Below the pieces are notes generated by a model, which saw only the letters and a program-made list of their open reading frames with translations, did no database searches and had not been told where the DNA came from. Shown here piece after piece: positions 1-10,079 of a DNA stretch of 64,000 bases; positions within the stretch are counted from its first letter, which is position 1; each line of letters begins with the position of its first letter. Origin of the DNA: Notospermus geniculatus. Its lineage: Eukaryota; Nemertea; Pilidiophora; Heteronemertea; Lineidae. Made by a program: the position numbers and the translations under genes. Where the stretch lies: contig NMRB01000485.1 in NCBI GenBank assembly GCA_002633025.1, positions 89,772-153,771 on the forward strand, given 5' to 3'.

Positions 1-540
1 TGGTCATTTTGTGGTTCAATCAAGGGATTTTACCGTGTACAATCTAAATGGATATTATATTCGAAACACATCTAGACGAACGGATGATGCAGGTAAGTAT
101 ATAACGCCCGATCAACCGCAATTTTACTTATTTAATCGAGTCATATCCGTCTGTACATTTTTGTACACAGTGATGCATGACGGAAAACTGACTCGATCAA
201 ACATTCGCTTTCAACCCCTAAACCAAAATTTTATCTCTTATTATAAAAATTACTAGTCTAAGAGTGCTAACAGATGTCGATTCATTTAGTGACAGGCACA
301 GAAAACTCTTATTTCGGTGTGTTTTGTTGATGAAATGAAGTCACTTACTCAGTGTCGGAGAATGAAGATAGGTGGCGCTGTGAGGAGTTTCGGCTTCGTT
401 ATTCAAAATAATTAAAACTTAAACAAAAACCAGGGCCTATTTCAGCAATACCTTTATGTTTTCGACATTGAAAGTAGTTAATTTCATCGATCTGTACTCG
501 ATTAAATTAGTAAGTGTGGAAAAAAGGACTATAAATATTA
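1..540. other. No gene recognised
   Basis: AT-rich sequence with no convincing exon. The only sizeable open frame (positions 11-256) has no recognisable motif or codon pattern and is probably chance. Confidence 0.5.
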
Positions 541-544
541 ATTA

Positions 545-1140
545 CAACCTTCGGCACTCGACTTCGGGAATTTCCGTGAAATCCCCAGATTCTGGGGAAT
601 TGAGATCGTGATTCCAGGGGTTAGTGAGCGAGTTAGGTCCGAGGTTGTCTGAGCGAACAAAACCCCTGGGGACGAGGTTGATTATAGCCCTGGTTACACC
701 TATCCAAAATCCCCGTGCTTTTTGAGACACGGGGTTTTTCCGAACCAGAAAAAACACGGCGTTGGCACGGCGAGCGGTTACACTACTAAAAGTGCGATTG
801 GTAATAAGTTCCGTATCCCGGCGATAGGGGCACTGCATGTAGGAAACTTTCTGTCATCGAGTGGCTACTGGAGGCGTGAAATATCCTATACGCATGCGCA
901 TGACTCATAGATTTGCATCGCCGTCTGTCGCCGGGTGCTTGGAACTATAAATAAACACGGGGATTTCTCGGTTACACTACATAAAATCCCCGTGTCTAAA
1001 TAGCCCCGGCGTTGCCCCTTCGAGCTCGCTGGGGCTAATAAGCACGGGGATTTCAGACACGGGTCTATTTAGACTCGGCGACTTATAGGTGTAACCGCAA
1101 AATCCCCAGGGAAAGCACGGGGATTTATGTAGTGTAACCA
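545..1140. repeat. Fold-back repeat cluster with GGTTACAC ends
   Basis: The block holds several copies, in both orientations, of a module built from GGTTACAC plus AATCCCCGTG. The clearest pair of arms runs from 970 to 1139, where the left arm reads into ATAAAATCCCCGTG and the right arm is its reverse complement. A related fragment lies at about 14870-14935. The structure is that of a non-autonomous DNA transposon (MITE) cluster. No coding sequence is seen. Confidence 0.7.
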
Positions 1141-1152
1141 CAGCTTATTTCA

Positions 1153-2304
1153 CTACTTTCCACGCTGAGGAATTATTCCTTTCATCGTCCACTTTTTACC
1201 AGAGCAAAACAACATTTCACGCAACTCACCCCGTAATGTTGCAATGGGTAATGTGTATGCATAAAGGTTAATCCCGTAGTTACAGTGCAGGAGAAACTGA
1301 GCAACGTATTTTACAAACATTCGAACTGCTTTTGATTTTGGCGTTCTGAGGACGACAGCGTAGTTGTAATACGTATTGGTAAGCCATAGTGGGAGTAAAC
1401 ACACCATAGAACATGTTGACACGGCTAGAAGCATGGATGTAATTTGGCCGTCCTTCTGGGTGTGGCCTTGCTCCCGTTGTCGACCCTGACCACTGCTGGA
1501 CACTGTCCCGCCCAACAGATTTGCTCTTTCCTTTCTGTTTAATAGCACTACGACAATGATACCTACATTCGAAGAAAACATCAAAATAAGAGGTATGTAA
1601 TAAGTTGTGATTACTCGTAAATGTGCCTGATAGTGTGTCCACAGTTTAGGAAGATTGCTTTTGTCGCAGATCGACGATTCGCGATCTAATAAGAAAATTG
1701 CCCACATCAGAACAGCAACATGCGATGCAGTTGCGACGATGTAAACACAAATGGTCAAAACTTTCGCTTTGTAAACAGTACATAAACGTCTTGCTTGTAA
1801 AGGAAACATCATTGCAATCAGTCTTTCGATAGACATGGCTGTTAGGAGAACGGAGGAGGCGGACGGCCAGAGTTTCTTTGAGACGCTAACAATGTGGGAG
1901 AGGACACAGAAAAATGGTTCGGAGAAATCAACCTGTATTCCCAGTTTAGAGTTCCCCATGCCCAGGAACAGGAGTGCTGAAATAGTTAACAAATACATCG
2001 AATCCGAAAATGCTAAGGCCTTCATGTAGAAACAGGTGGACGATGTTTTATACCGATTTTTGGACAGGAGTAGAAATGACAGCGTGTTGCCTGCCACGCC
2101 GATCGCAACGACTCCTAACGGCAAGTAGGTGTTGAACACGATACCGAGATTCTCTAAGAAACGAACAACGGCGTCGAGTTCTCGTTCGTCGCTTGCTGTA
2201 ACGAAACTGGCATTGAGCATTGAATATCTCGCTGTGGATTGTACGGACGACCTCATCTCAGTTACGAGGCAGCAAATCTTCCGAAAAGAAATTGCTGATG
2301 CCAA
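1153..2304 (-). CDS. Orphan class A (rhodopsin-like) GPCR, single exon
   Basis: This intact 383-codon frame encodes a seven-transmembrane receptor expected at the plasma membrane. TM1 carries the Gly-Asn pair (residues 72-73). TM2 has LAFSD (97-101). The TM3 Cys is residue 133, and SIERL (158-162) stands in the DRY position. TM6 has CLLPLWL rather than CWxP, and TM7 has GINLYAY in the NPxxY position. About 38 residues, with many Lys, Arg and Gln, form intracellular loop 3. Met1 lies right at the edge of a minisatellite, so Met17 or Met29 may be the true start. The fold is clear, but the ligand is unknown. The general look is of invertebrate peptide-receptor-like orphans. It is a distant relative of the three-copy array at 12-23 kb, sharing the ER and NxYxY substitutions. 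Confidence 0.85.
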   Translation of the reverse strand: MASAISFRKICCLVTEMRSSVQSTARYSMLNASFVTASDERELDAVVRFLENLGIVFNTYLPLGVVAIGVAGNTLSFLLLSKNRYKTSSTCFYMKALAFSDSMYLLTISALLFLGMGNSKLGIQVDFSEPFFCVLSHIVSVSKKLWPSASSVLLTAMSIERLIAMMFPLQARRLCTVYKAKVLTICVYIVATASHVAVLMWAIFLLDRESSICDKSNLPKLWTHYQAHLRVITTYYIPLILMFSSNVGIIVVVLLNRKERANLLGGTVSSSGQGRQREQGHTQKDGQITSMLLAVSTCSMVCLLPLWLTNTYYNYAVVLRTPKSKAVRMFVKYVAQFLLHCNYGINLYAYTLPIATLRGELREMLFCSGKKWTMKGIIPQRGK

Positions 2305-2850
2305 GCTTTTCTTTCCAACTGACGAGTGAAGCTTGATTATTTCAATCCTTTTCTTTCCAACTTACGTCCAATTTCAATCCATTGCTTTCCAACTGACGAC
2401 TGAACGTTCAATTTCAATACTTTTCTTTCCAACTGACGACTGAACATTCAATTTCAAACCTTTTCTTTCCAACTGACGACTGAACATTCAATTTCAATCC
2501 TTCTCTTTCCAACTGACGACTGAAAGTTCAATTTCAATCCTTTTCTTTCCAACTGACGACTGAACGTTCAATTTCAATACTTTTCTTTCCAACTGACGAC
2601 TGGACGTTCAATTTAAATCTTTTTCTTTCCAACTGACGACTGAACGTTCAATTTCAATCTTTTTCTTTCCAACTGACTACTGGACGCCCAATTTCAATCC
2701 TTTTCTTTACAATTGCACGTTCAATTTCAATCCTTTTCTTTCCAACTGACGACTGAACGTTCAATTTCAATCCTTTTCTTTCCAACTGACGACTGGACGT
2801 CCAATTTCGATCCGTGTCTTTCCGACTGAACGGCCAATTTCAATCCTTTC
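2305..2850. repeat. 40-bp minisatellite, about 13 units
   Basis: The unit is about CTTTCCAACTGACGACTGAA followed by CGTTCAATTTCAATCCTTTT. Period 40 holds across most of the array, and the edge units are truncated or degenerate. The array starts one base beyond Met1 of the minus-strand GPCR, so it occupies that gene's 5' flank. There are no unique spacers, so it is not a CRISPR array. Confidence 0.92.
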
Positions 2851-3010
2851 TGGCCTACACACAGAAATTACTATCACATGATAAATTTTCTCCCAAGTGC
2901 ATACCATTCAGTTTCGGCGTGGAAACGACAGACAGGCAAAAAAGAGCAGCTTCACCTGCACCTGTCGGCGCGTTGGGTGGTACACCCTAGAAACGTCCAG
3001 CATTAAAAAT

Positions 3011-3164
3011 CAGGGCCCGGTTGCACAAAAGCATACTAGGCGTAGTATCATTCTATCTCCTAGTTGGCTTCTAACTTTGTATGCATTTGTATACAAAGTT
3101 AGAAGCCAACTATAGGAGATAGAATGATATTACGCCTAGTATGCTTTTGTGCAACCGGGCCCTG
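3011..3164. repeat. Near-perfect palindromic MITE
   Basis: The two arms of about 75 nt start CAGGGCCCGGTTGCACAAAA and are almost exact reverse complements, meeting at a TATGCATTTGTATA centre. The length and lack of coding capacity fit a young fold-back element. Confidence 0.9.
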
Positions 3165-3402
3165 ACTCCGTCGCCCAGTTCTTTCCGCAAAAAGCATATC
3201 GTGCCTTCCTCCTGGAAGATGTTTTGAACGAATAGACTGTGTTGAGCTAATTATAAATTATTACAACCCCTGCTGAGCTGTTGCAGGTGGATTTAATTGC
3301 AACCTGCTGGATACTGCTAATCTAAAATATATATGCTTTTTCAAAAACGAATTTAGAACTTCAATGCTGTTTCTCTGTATGCTAAATATGAATTTCTATA
3401 TA

Positions 3403-4404
3403 CAGGGTGTCCCAAAAAACACTGACTAATTTTGATTAGACCTCATTTTGTTGCTACTCAAGATTTTTCTTTGATATTTTGTCCAGATATTCCCCGCATC
3501 TAGAAATTTTAACTGTGTAATTTGTTTTCAGAAATACCCACTACTTCAGAAATTATCTCAGTAACTTATGATGTGTTCAAACCATGCCTCTTTCTACTCT
3601 TGTCTATGATATGAAGGCCAAATTTATCCCGTCTAGCCGAAACTGACACCATTTTTAACTTGGTGTTCGATTTCACAGTTGGGTAGGCCTACTAGGAGAA
3701 ATACCATACGCAACGTCCTCTCAGTGTGGAGAAACTTACTCTCTGATGTGCCATAGGGTGCAGTAGCATAATAGGGCCATACTTTTTTGAGGATGAAGAA
3801 GGGAAAACTGTAACTGTCAACCCTGACAGGTACATTCATATGCTAAGGGAGAAGATTCATCTCTGCCCTCAGGAGAAAGCAAACTGTTGATATGAAAACA
3901 GTCATATTCCACAACAAGATGGGGCACCTCCCATTGTGCTGAACACTGGAATTTCTGGAACGGTACTTTCCTGGGGACAGACTGATATCCCGTTGAACGG
4001 ACAATCCTTAGCCTCCCTTACTCACCAGACTTGAATCCCCCAGATTACTTCCTTTGGTAATACCTAAAGGATCGAGTGTACAGTGACAACCTTTACACAC
4101 TAGAAAGACTTGAACAGCAGAACTTAGGGAGAGAAATTAGGCAAATTTCAGCTGATATGCACCAACAGAGTAACTGACAATTCCAATGTGTATGTTGCAG
4201 CTGTTATCCAGCAGAGGGGGCATGGTTTGAACACATCATAAGTTACTAACATAATTTCTGAACTAGTGGGTATTTCTGAAAAAAATTTACATGGTTAAAA
4301 TTTCTAGTTGCGGGGAATATCTGGACAAAACATCAAAGAAAAATCTTGAGTAGCAACAAAATGAGGTCTAGTCAAAATTAGTCAGTGTTTTTTGGGACAC
4401 CCTG
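3403..4404 (+). mobile_element. Degenerate mariner-like transposon with long inverted termini
   Basis: The element begins CAGGGTGTCCCAAAA, ends with its reverse complement, and is flanked on both sides by TA, the Tc1/mariner target duplication. The inverted termini are unusually long, about 190 nt. The interior holds a broken plus-strand transposase. Around 3915 it reads QQDGAPP, and around 4020-4090 it reads SPDLNPPDYFLW, a stop, then YLKDRVY; these are the hallmarks around the catalytic acids of mariner transposases. Stops and frame changes make it inactive. The element is about 1.0 kb, shorter than full mariners of about 1.3 kb. Confidence 0.85.
3905..4240 (+). pseudogene. Mariner-like transposase remnant
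   Basis: This is the C-terminal half of a DDE/D transposase, readable only across stops and shifted frames. The recognisable blocks are QQDGAPP, then TFPGDR, then SPDLNPPDYFLW and YLKDRVY, and a final IQQRGHGLNTS like the family's C-terminus. The N-terminal DNA-binding part is not identifiable between the long inverted termini. Confidence 0.75.
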
Positions 4405-4689
4405 TATTTACCATTTGGGAGGGGTTTTTTACCGAAGACTTCACTGCCAATCGTAATGTGTATGCGAGTATATAGTACGTATAAAATAAGAGCGCGCTGT
4501 CAGGGGCGGATCTACATGTACACTACTTGGAGGGCGAGGTACCTCACACTGCCCCTGCATGCGCGAGCTCTAGCAGCTGCGGATAGACGCCATCAACCAA
4601 CTGGAAATATGTTCGACAAAATCTTTCACATCAAGCCGACCACCACAATAAAGTCAATTCCCAGAATGTAAAACGCCCTAGCGGATATT

Positions 4690-4850
4690 GCCGGTGTAGC
4701 AGTAAAAATTGTCCCCCTGTAAAAAGTGTCCACTTCTATTGTTGAATGACGGAATAAGCGGCATGCGTATAGAAACCAATTGTCAGAGATTAGAATGTAA
4801 CAATAGGATCTTTTGTTCCCCGGACATTCTTTCCCTTCACACCTGCATGT
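4690..4850 (+). repeat. Dispersed repeat, second copy at 51235-51420
   Basis: About 160 nt around GTCCCCCTGTAAAAAGTGTC and CATTCTTTCCCTTCACACC is shared with 51235-51420. The second copy differs by a triplication of a 15-nt CCTAGGACAGTTTTT unit. No coding capacity is seen. Confidence 0.75.
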
Positions 4851-5179
4851 AAGTGTGACTTACATCGCGTGACACTTATCCTTTGTTCAACACAAAAGAT
4901 CCGTATCACACTTAAGACTTAAGTACCTTTATGAATATGGGCCCTGAACTCCATAGTCGTTTATACTATGAATGGAACTGCTCCAACCATTGAATTGTTC
5001 AAATAAAAGTTGCATCTTGTTCGTGAGTTTGTTTCCATTAATAAAGACGGTTTTGTCAATTTTTGTTGCCGGCTTCTCGAAGTTCAGTAGGTCTCAGTTT
5101 GCTATGCATCACCGTAGATGTTTGTGTACTACCGTGGGCCAAGAGTGGTCGACGATGGAAAATTGTTCGATGTTTGGCG

Positions 5180-5430
5180 GACGCTAGTGCCTTCCACCCA
5201 TTCGTGATTGGATTCCCTGGGTCAAATGTAGGTCACCTTCTATCTGCATTCCGGTACGTCAGCTGTGTTGAGAATTGAATAGATTTACATAATTTTCATA
5301 AAATTTCCAAGTGACGTCACTGCCTAAATTCCGCCAGTGGCGGCGCCACAAATAGGAGCCAATACTGGTCCTACCAAGCAAGACACGTCCGACTGCAGCG
5401 CGCAGGTTGTAAGATCAGGTACTAGTCTAT
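5180..5430 (+). repeat. Dispersed repeat, second copy at 19430-19635
   Basis: The two copies share the blocks GTCACCTTCTATCTGCATTC and CAAGTGACGTCACTG and end in CAGGTACTAGTCTA. They differ by small indels. No open frame is conserved between them, so a mobile repeat is likely. Confidence 0.7.
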
Positions 5431-5454
5431 GTCTTTTAACAGGTGTGATATTAT

Positions 5455-5720
5455 CAGATGCACCTTAGTGCCCGGTGGGGCATCCTATAACAGAAACATC
5501 TGTTATAGGATGCCCCGGGGGGGCATTTAGTTTTATTAAGAGATGATTTTAAATGCACCCCCGGGCACTCGGTTACAGCCTTTACTTTGTGAACACTGTT
5601 ATAGAATGCCCCCACCGCCACCACTAAATGCACCCCTTCCTCAAATGCCCGGGAGTGCATTCTATAACGGCCTTCGGCCGTTATAGAATGCCCGTAGGGC
5701 ATTCTGTAACGGGGTGCATT
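5455..5720. repeat. Hairpin-rich block with GGGGCAT and CTATAACAG motifs
   Basis: Several short inverted repeats fold on each other: CATCCTATAACAG with CTGTTATAGGATG, and CATTCTATAACGGCC with GGCCGTTATAGAATG. They look like several decayed fold-back ends joined together. Confidence 0.6.
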
Positions 5721-5732
5721 TAATAATAATAT

Positions 5733-5860
5733 AGAGTTTTCGCAGAGCCCCCGAAACGCCGACGCGAACGTCTATCCTTTTGTTCGGTGCTCTCTTCGTG
5801 GCATCGAACAATGGTTTTGGCGTTAGCGTTGGCGTTTCGGGGGCTTTGCGAAAACTCCCT
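5733..5860. repeat. 130-bp MITE, copy 1
   Basis: Its termini are AGAGTTTTCGCAGAGCCCCC and the matching inverted end GGGGGCTTTGCGAAAACTCC. It has the same interior as copies at 19938-20031 (right side missing) and 35353-35482 (complete). Confidence 0.85.
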
Positions 5861-6341
5861 ATTACACCGGAGCTTGTTTCCACCTGCAAAGTTGCCATTT
5901 TATTCATGGGACTTCATAATACTCCGCTATCGTGATAATCCCGCAGAGGAACAAAGCACTTGCCAGATATGACCCAGTGAACCACTTCACAATGCACGAC
6001 CAGTACGAAATGAAACGGCTCAGTGAGCAATGCTCAAAAGACGCGCAATAGAGAATTACCACCATGGCCTTCCATACCAATCCAATCAAAGACTTTGTAC
6101 AAAGAAAATTTTATATGGATATAAAGTCTCTCTAGCGCTGTGCAAACGAAGTAAAATACATGCATGCATTTAGAAGCAGATGTTCATTCTCGATAGGTCG
6201 TGGTTATATTTGGGGACGGGGGTAGTCACTGGAGGATCAACTTAAAGAGTTGACAGAGGACGTTTGAGCTGGGGAATATTCAATAATAACGGTAAGACCA
6301 ACATCGCGATTTCCGATCCAAGGTGATTCCTTTTCCTTTAT

Positions 6342-6480
6342 AAGGCTTCCTTTACATCGAAGTAGGCTATACGGTATACGAAAACGCCGGTTAACAATGG
6401 CTTCACGGTCGTGAATCCTCGGGAAGCCTTTGTTAATCGGCGTTTTCGTATACCGTATACTTCTATGTAACTGAAGCCTT
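6342..6480. repeat. MITE with GTATACGAAAACGCCGGTTA arms, copy 1
   Basis: Inverted arms of about 55 nt contain TACGGTATACGAAAACGCCG and its reverse complement. A close second copy is at 19768-19887. Confidence 0.85.
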
Positions 6481-6584
6481 ACGGGTGCAACGAATGTGCA
6501 TACACATTTAGTAGGCCTACACGTTTTATTTACACGATCTATTACAGGCTGGCAATTCAATATGAGAGGTACTTTGTGTCAATA

Positions 6585-6820
6585 GGGCCGTTTAGACGAC
6601 AGGCAAACATCCACATGCGATCCGATCGAATCCGATTGTAGTTCAAAACTCTTGCGTGTAAACGCTACCCAATGCGGTCCAATGTGGATTTTGGACCGCA
6701 TTGGACCACATACGACCACATTCAAATCTCGTCTAAACGCAAATGAGACCCGATGCGGTCGATCGGATACAATCGGATCGAATCTGAATGTGTTTTTTTG
6801 GCTTGTCGTCTAAACGGCCC
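6585..6820. repeat. MITE with GGGCCGTTTAGACGAC ends
   Basis: The inverted ends GGGCCGTTTAGACGAC and GTCGTCTAAACGGCCC are flanked by TA on both sides. The interior arms are imperfect and rich in GATCGGAT. Confidence 0.85.
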
Positions 6821-6835
6821 TAATACCGAACCATA

Positions 6836-7296
6836 AGCCGTGTTTACACCTATGCAATTTTTCCAGGCCCGGGTTCGAATTTAACCCGGATCCATTGAAT
6901 TTTCTGTCCACACCTATTATTCGTCTTACGATATTGAACGCTGGCCATGCTATTTATAGACACACCACCCATTCAATTTTAGCAGACCGACACCTGTCGG
7001 TGGGCTCAGTAAACATTTTAGCCCGGCATTTTTCTGTCCACACCTATGAAATTGCCGGGCTAAAGTATAATCCGGATCAGACCCGCCGAGCGAAAGCGGG
7101 CTAAATTAGTCCGGCAATTTTTAATCCGGATCCGATTTTCATAGGTGTAAACGCAAAAAAGGCGGGTCAGAGCTGGGTCAGGCCCGGCAATTTCCTCAGG
7201 TGTAAACACGGCTAATAGGTGTGGACAGAAAAGTCAATGGATCCGGGTTAAATTCGAACCCGGGCCTGGAAAAATTGCATAGGTGTAAACACGGCT
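6836..7296. repeat. 460-bp fold-back element with AGCCGTGTTTACACCT ends
   Basis: The long arms include CCAGGCCCGGGTTCGAATTT and its reverse complement near 7250. An internal second hairpin carries GCCGGGCTAAA and CCGGATC blocks. The GGTTCGAAT string looks like a Pol III box B, but no tRNA folds around it. Confidence 0.85.
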
Positions 7297-7554
7297 CCTG
7301 TCACACCTGTACCGTATCTACTCAGTTGTAACGACAGTTCATTACGTATTCGTAGATCACAAGGCCAGTTTTTTCACCATCTGACTGTGGCAATCGTACT
7401 CACGTGGTGTATCTATTAAGCAATGAGCACGTACACCTTGAATTAATCCCGATAAATGAATATGAATGGGGTTACCTGTCAGTCACATGGTGAAAAAGGC
7501 GGTCCAATGATCTGGGAATGTACTGTCGTTAAAACTGAGTAGACAGGCCTACCT

Positions 7555-7805
7555 AGTAGAGAGGTTGCACAGCTTTCCGACTCTTGCTTCAAATACAGGT
7601 GTTGCCCGTATTTCTGTGTTTTTCTTATTGTTTCCCTCCTGACGGAAAGCGGCAACTAACCCAACAATAGCATTCTAGGCCGCGTCTATTGTTGGGGAAC
7701 ACTGAGCTACAGAAACACTCACAGATGTTACACCTGAATGAATTGCAGTCCGCTGTGGAAATCCTTGATAAAAACGATTTGCTAGACGTTTGCAAATCGT
7801 AAAAT
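7555..7805 (+). pseudogene. Inverted duplicate of a short coding-like segment, split by a MITE
   Basis: On the plus strand the segment reads REVAQLSDSCFKY, then after the element at 7597-7735, NELQSAVEILDKNDL with a stop shortly after. The mirror copy at 7964-8197 reads REVAQRPDSDSGFNYENELQ and continues to ILDKNDL. Amino-acid similarity is kept between the two copies, which suggests that a real C-terminal exon was duplicated head to head. The family is not recognised. The insertion means this copy cannot be read through. Confidence 0.4.
7597..7735. mobile_element. MITE inserted in duplicated segment (AGGTGT ends)
   Basis: The termini are AGGTGT and ACACCT, and the interior is shared in opposite orientation with 9645-9798. 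The uninterrupted mirror copy at 7998-8095 acts as an empty site, so the ends are fixed by comparison. Confidence 0.8.
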
Positions 7806-7963
7806 GCCATTACTCTGTGGCAGAATAATTTTGACTCGTAATCGCAAGTGCACGTAAATCGCAAATATTATAGTCGTGTTTCAAGTCGCAACGACTAGGA
7901 TTACGACTTCAATATTCATTATTTATCTGCACTTCCGACTTATAAGGCCATATTTTTCTGCCT

Positions 7964-8197
7964 TCAGTTTATGGTGTTTGACGCATTGAAAACTTTTATC
8001 AAATCGTTTTTATCAAGGATGTCTCCAGTGGACTGCAATTCATTCTCGTAGTTGAAGCCGGAGTCGGAGTCGGGCCGCTGCGCAACCTCTCTATTATCTC
8101 GGGATGTCCACGCTGACGGCTGTAAAAGGCAATGACGATGCATATAGATTGATATGACAATGTTTAACGAAAGCAGTTTGTAGTTCATAATACACAT
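7964..8197 (-). CDS. Short coding-like segment, possible terminal exon
   Basis: The open frame ends in ILDKNDLIKVFNASNTIN and a stop. Its middle part, from REVAQRPDSDSGFNY to ILDKNDL, is preserved at protein level in the inverted copy at 7555-7805. The N-terminal part of the frame, upstream of about residue 30, may be intron or flank. It could be the last exon of an unknown gene or part of a mobile element. I do not recognise the family. Confidence 0.25.
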   Translation of the reverse strand: MCIMNYKLLSLNIVISIYMHRHCLLQPSAWTSRDNREVAQRPDSDSGFNYENELQSTGDILDKNDLIKVFNASNTIN

Positions 8198-8199
8198 AT

Positions 8200-9240
8200 T
8201 TCATGAATTATAGAAGAATGACCATTGGTATTATGATTTCATTCAGTTGGCCTTATAGTCCCCACGATCAATGAATGATCGACGCTGCACATGCCAAGCA
8301 ATTCCACACAACATACATGGCGTACTTAGTCCTGTGTATGTCACACACGAACTCTCGACCAACAGCACTGAAGGAAAATCGATCACCTCACTTTAATCCG
8401 AGATGGTTGAATATAGGTTTGATGTAGGCCTATCGAATTCAAATCCAACGACTGCACAGGCTATGAATATAGCCTATCAACAAACAGGTCTCTTCCTCGG
8501 TTGATGCGGATGATCAGGGGCAAATTAAACAGCTGTATACAAATGTAAGTTGTCTTACCTCAAATAAACCTTGGATGAATTATACAGTATAATTCCTCCA
8601 AGAATAAACATAGAATTCTTACGCGACCATATCGGTGAGACCATAGGTCTATATAAAGTTACGTATATGGTCGGCCGGAGTGGACTTAATTCTTATTTAA
8701 TGGACCCATTAAATGTTATTTTATGGATACATATATTCGGGTAATTAATGGGTCCATTATTTCAGCCAATAGCGTCTTGTTTTTATATGGACTCATTAAT
8801 TCGAATTAATGACTGTTCAATAGGGCAGCAAAATGAGTGAGAACATTCACACACAGAAACACTTATACATGTTACACCTGGGCCTATGTAGCACGTGTGT
8901 AGATACCTCAGTCACATGGTGAAAAGGCGGTCCACTGATTTAAGAATATTCAATGCACTGCCGTTAAACTGAGTAGGTACAGTATATACCTCTTATGGTA
9001 GGCCGACAGTGACATTACACCATTCACCAGTGCAGCAGCTCCCTGGTTGGTTCATCTCCAAGCTGGTCATGTGATGAAACCGAAAATTACAATCGTTTCC
9101 GTTGATACCCTTTAATCTGGCAGCATCCAAATTCATTTCCGTGAGACAGTCTCGGTGAGATCATCTTAGAACATGCGCTCCTAAAACTGGGCAGAAGATT
9201 TTCAAATTCACGTCTGCGATGTAGAAACCGTGTATAAAGG
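8200..9240. other. No gene recognised; short inverted repeats
   Basis: The region holds a hairpin around 8695-8760 (AATGGACCCATTAAA and TTAATGGGTCCATTA). A fragment at 8895-8985 (CATGGTGAAAAGGCGGTCCA) is shared with 7480-7540. No exon is convincing. Confidence 0.5.
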
Positions 9241-9254
9241 CCCGTACCCACTGA

Positions 9255-9385
9255 AGCGATTTTGTGAAGAAAAAAAGTTATTAAAGTTTGGGTTTACAGT
9301 CTGATATCAACAACAGTGAAGGTGTCATCCGAATATACACTTTAACCCCAGTCTATCCTGAAACCTTTCAGTAGAACTCAGATGA
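9255..9385 (+). repeat. Dispersed repeat, second copy at 29640-29750
   Basis: The two copies share AAAGTTTGGGTTTACAGTCT (one base differs) and CTATCCTGAAACCTTTCAGT. The second copy lies in an intron of the SLCO gene. Confidence 0.75.
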
Positions 9386-9574
9386 GCTGCTCATTCAGCG
9401 CTACAATCAGGGCGGGCCGCCACGAAACTCCGATAGCACTAACAGTGTCTAACAGAGAGGTATGCAATGGCTTTTACAATTACAGAATTTCTCTGTTAGG
9501 CCCTGTTAGCGCTATCGTAGTTTCGTGGCGGTCGCCCCTGAGCTTTTCCGACCGATACCCATTTATACGTGTAC

Positions 9575-9645
9575 ACTGTCGTGGAGAGAGGCCAGTGAGG
9601 CAAAGAGACTTGCCTAAAGTCTCACGCCCAGTGGGATTCGAACCA
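9575..9645 (-). repeat. tRNA-derived SINE fragment
   Basis: On the minus strand a perfect box B (GGTTCGAATCCC) is followed by GACTTTAGGCAAGTCTCTTT, which is typical of tRNA-derived SINEs. Box A is not preserved and the fragment ends at a MITE, so it is a relic. Confidence 0.5.
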
Positions 9646-9798
9646 GGTGTAACATCTGTGAGTGTTTCTGTAGCTCAGTGTTCCCCAACAATAGACGCGG
9701 CCTAGAATGGTTATTGTTCGGTTTATCCGCTTAATCCGTCAGGAGGGAAACAATAAGAAAAACACAGAAATACGGGGAACACTGATCGACATTACACC
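9645..9798. repeat. MITE, sister of the 7597-7735 insertion
   Basis: It starts AGGTGTAACATCTGTGAGTG and ends ATTACACC. Its interior (CCAACAATAGACGCGGCC, AGGAGGGAAACAATAAG) matches 7597-7735 in reverse orientation. Confidence 0.8.
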
Positions 9799-10079
9799 GG
9801 GACCTTCTGACCGCTGGTCGGAGACCAACCACCACACCACCGTGGCTCCTCCTTGTGGCGGAGAGCGACAAAACGGAAGGGCTTTCGTCTCGCTCCTCTC
9901 CATATACGCGCCCACGCGAACACGACAAAGGTCAATGGGCAAAAGTTTGCCAACCGCCTTCGCTTGGCCAGGAGATCCAATTTCAGCAGGGCTTTGTGGG
10001 AGACAGGAGCGAGACCAAAGTCCTGTGGTGGGAGGATGGTTACATACTATACGGTTGTCTCTACTTGTCTCTACTTCTC

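Noticed and set aside
1280-1642. Second minus-strand frame inside the GPCR gene
   Set aside because: Shadow frame of the intact receptor at 1153-2304.
2305-2850. CRISPR-like regular array
   Set aside because: Whole 40-bp units repeat with no unique spacers, in an animal genome. It is a minisatellite.
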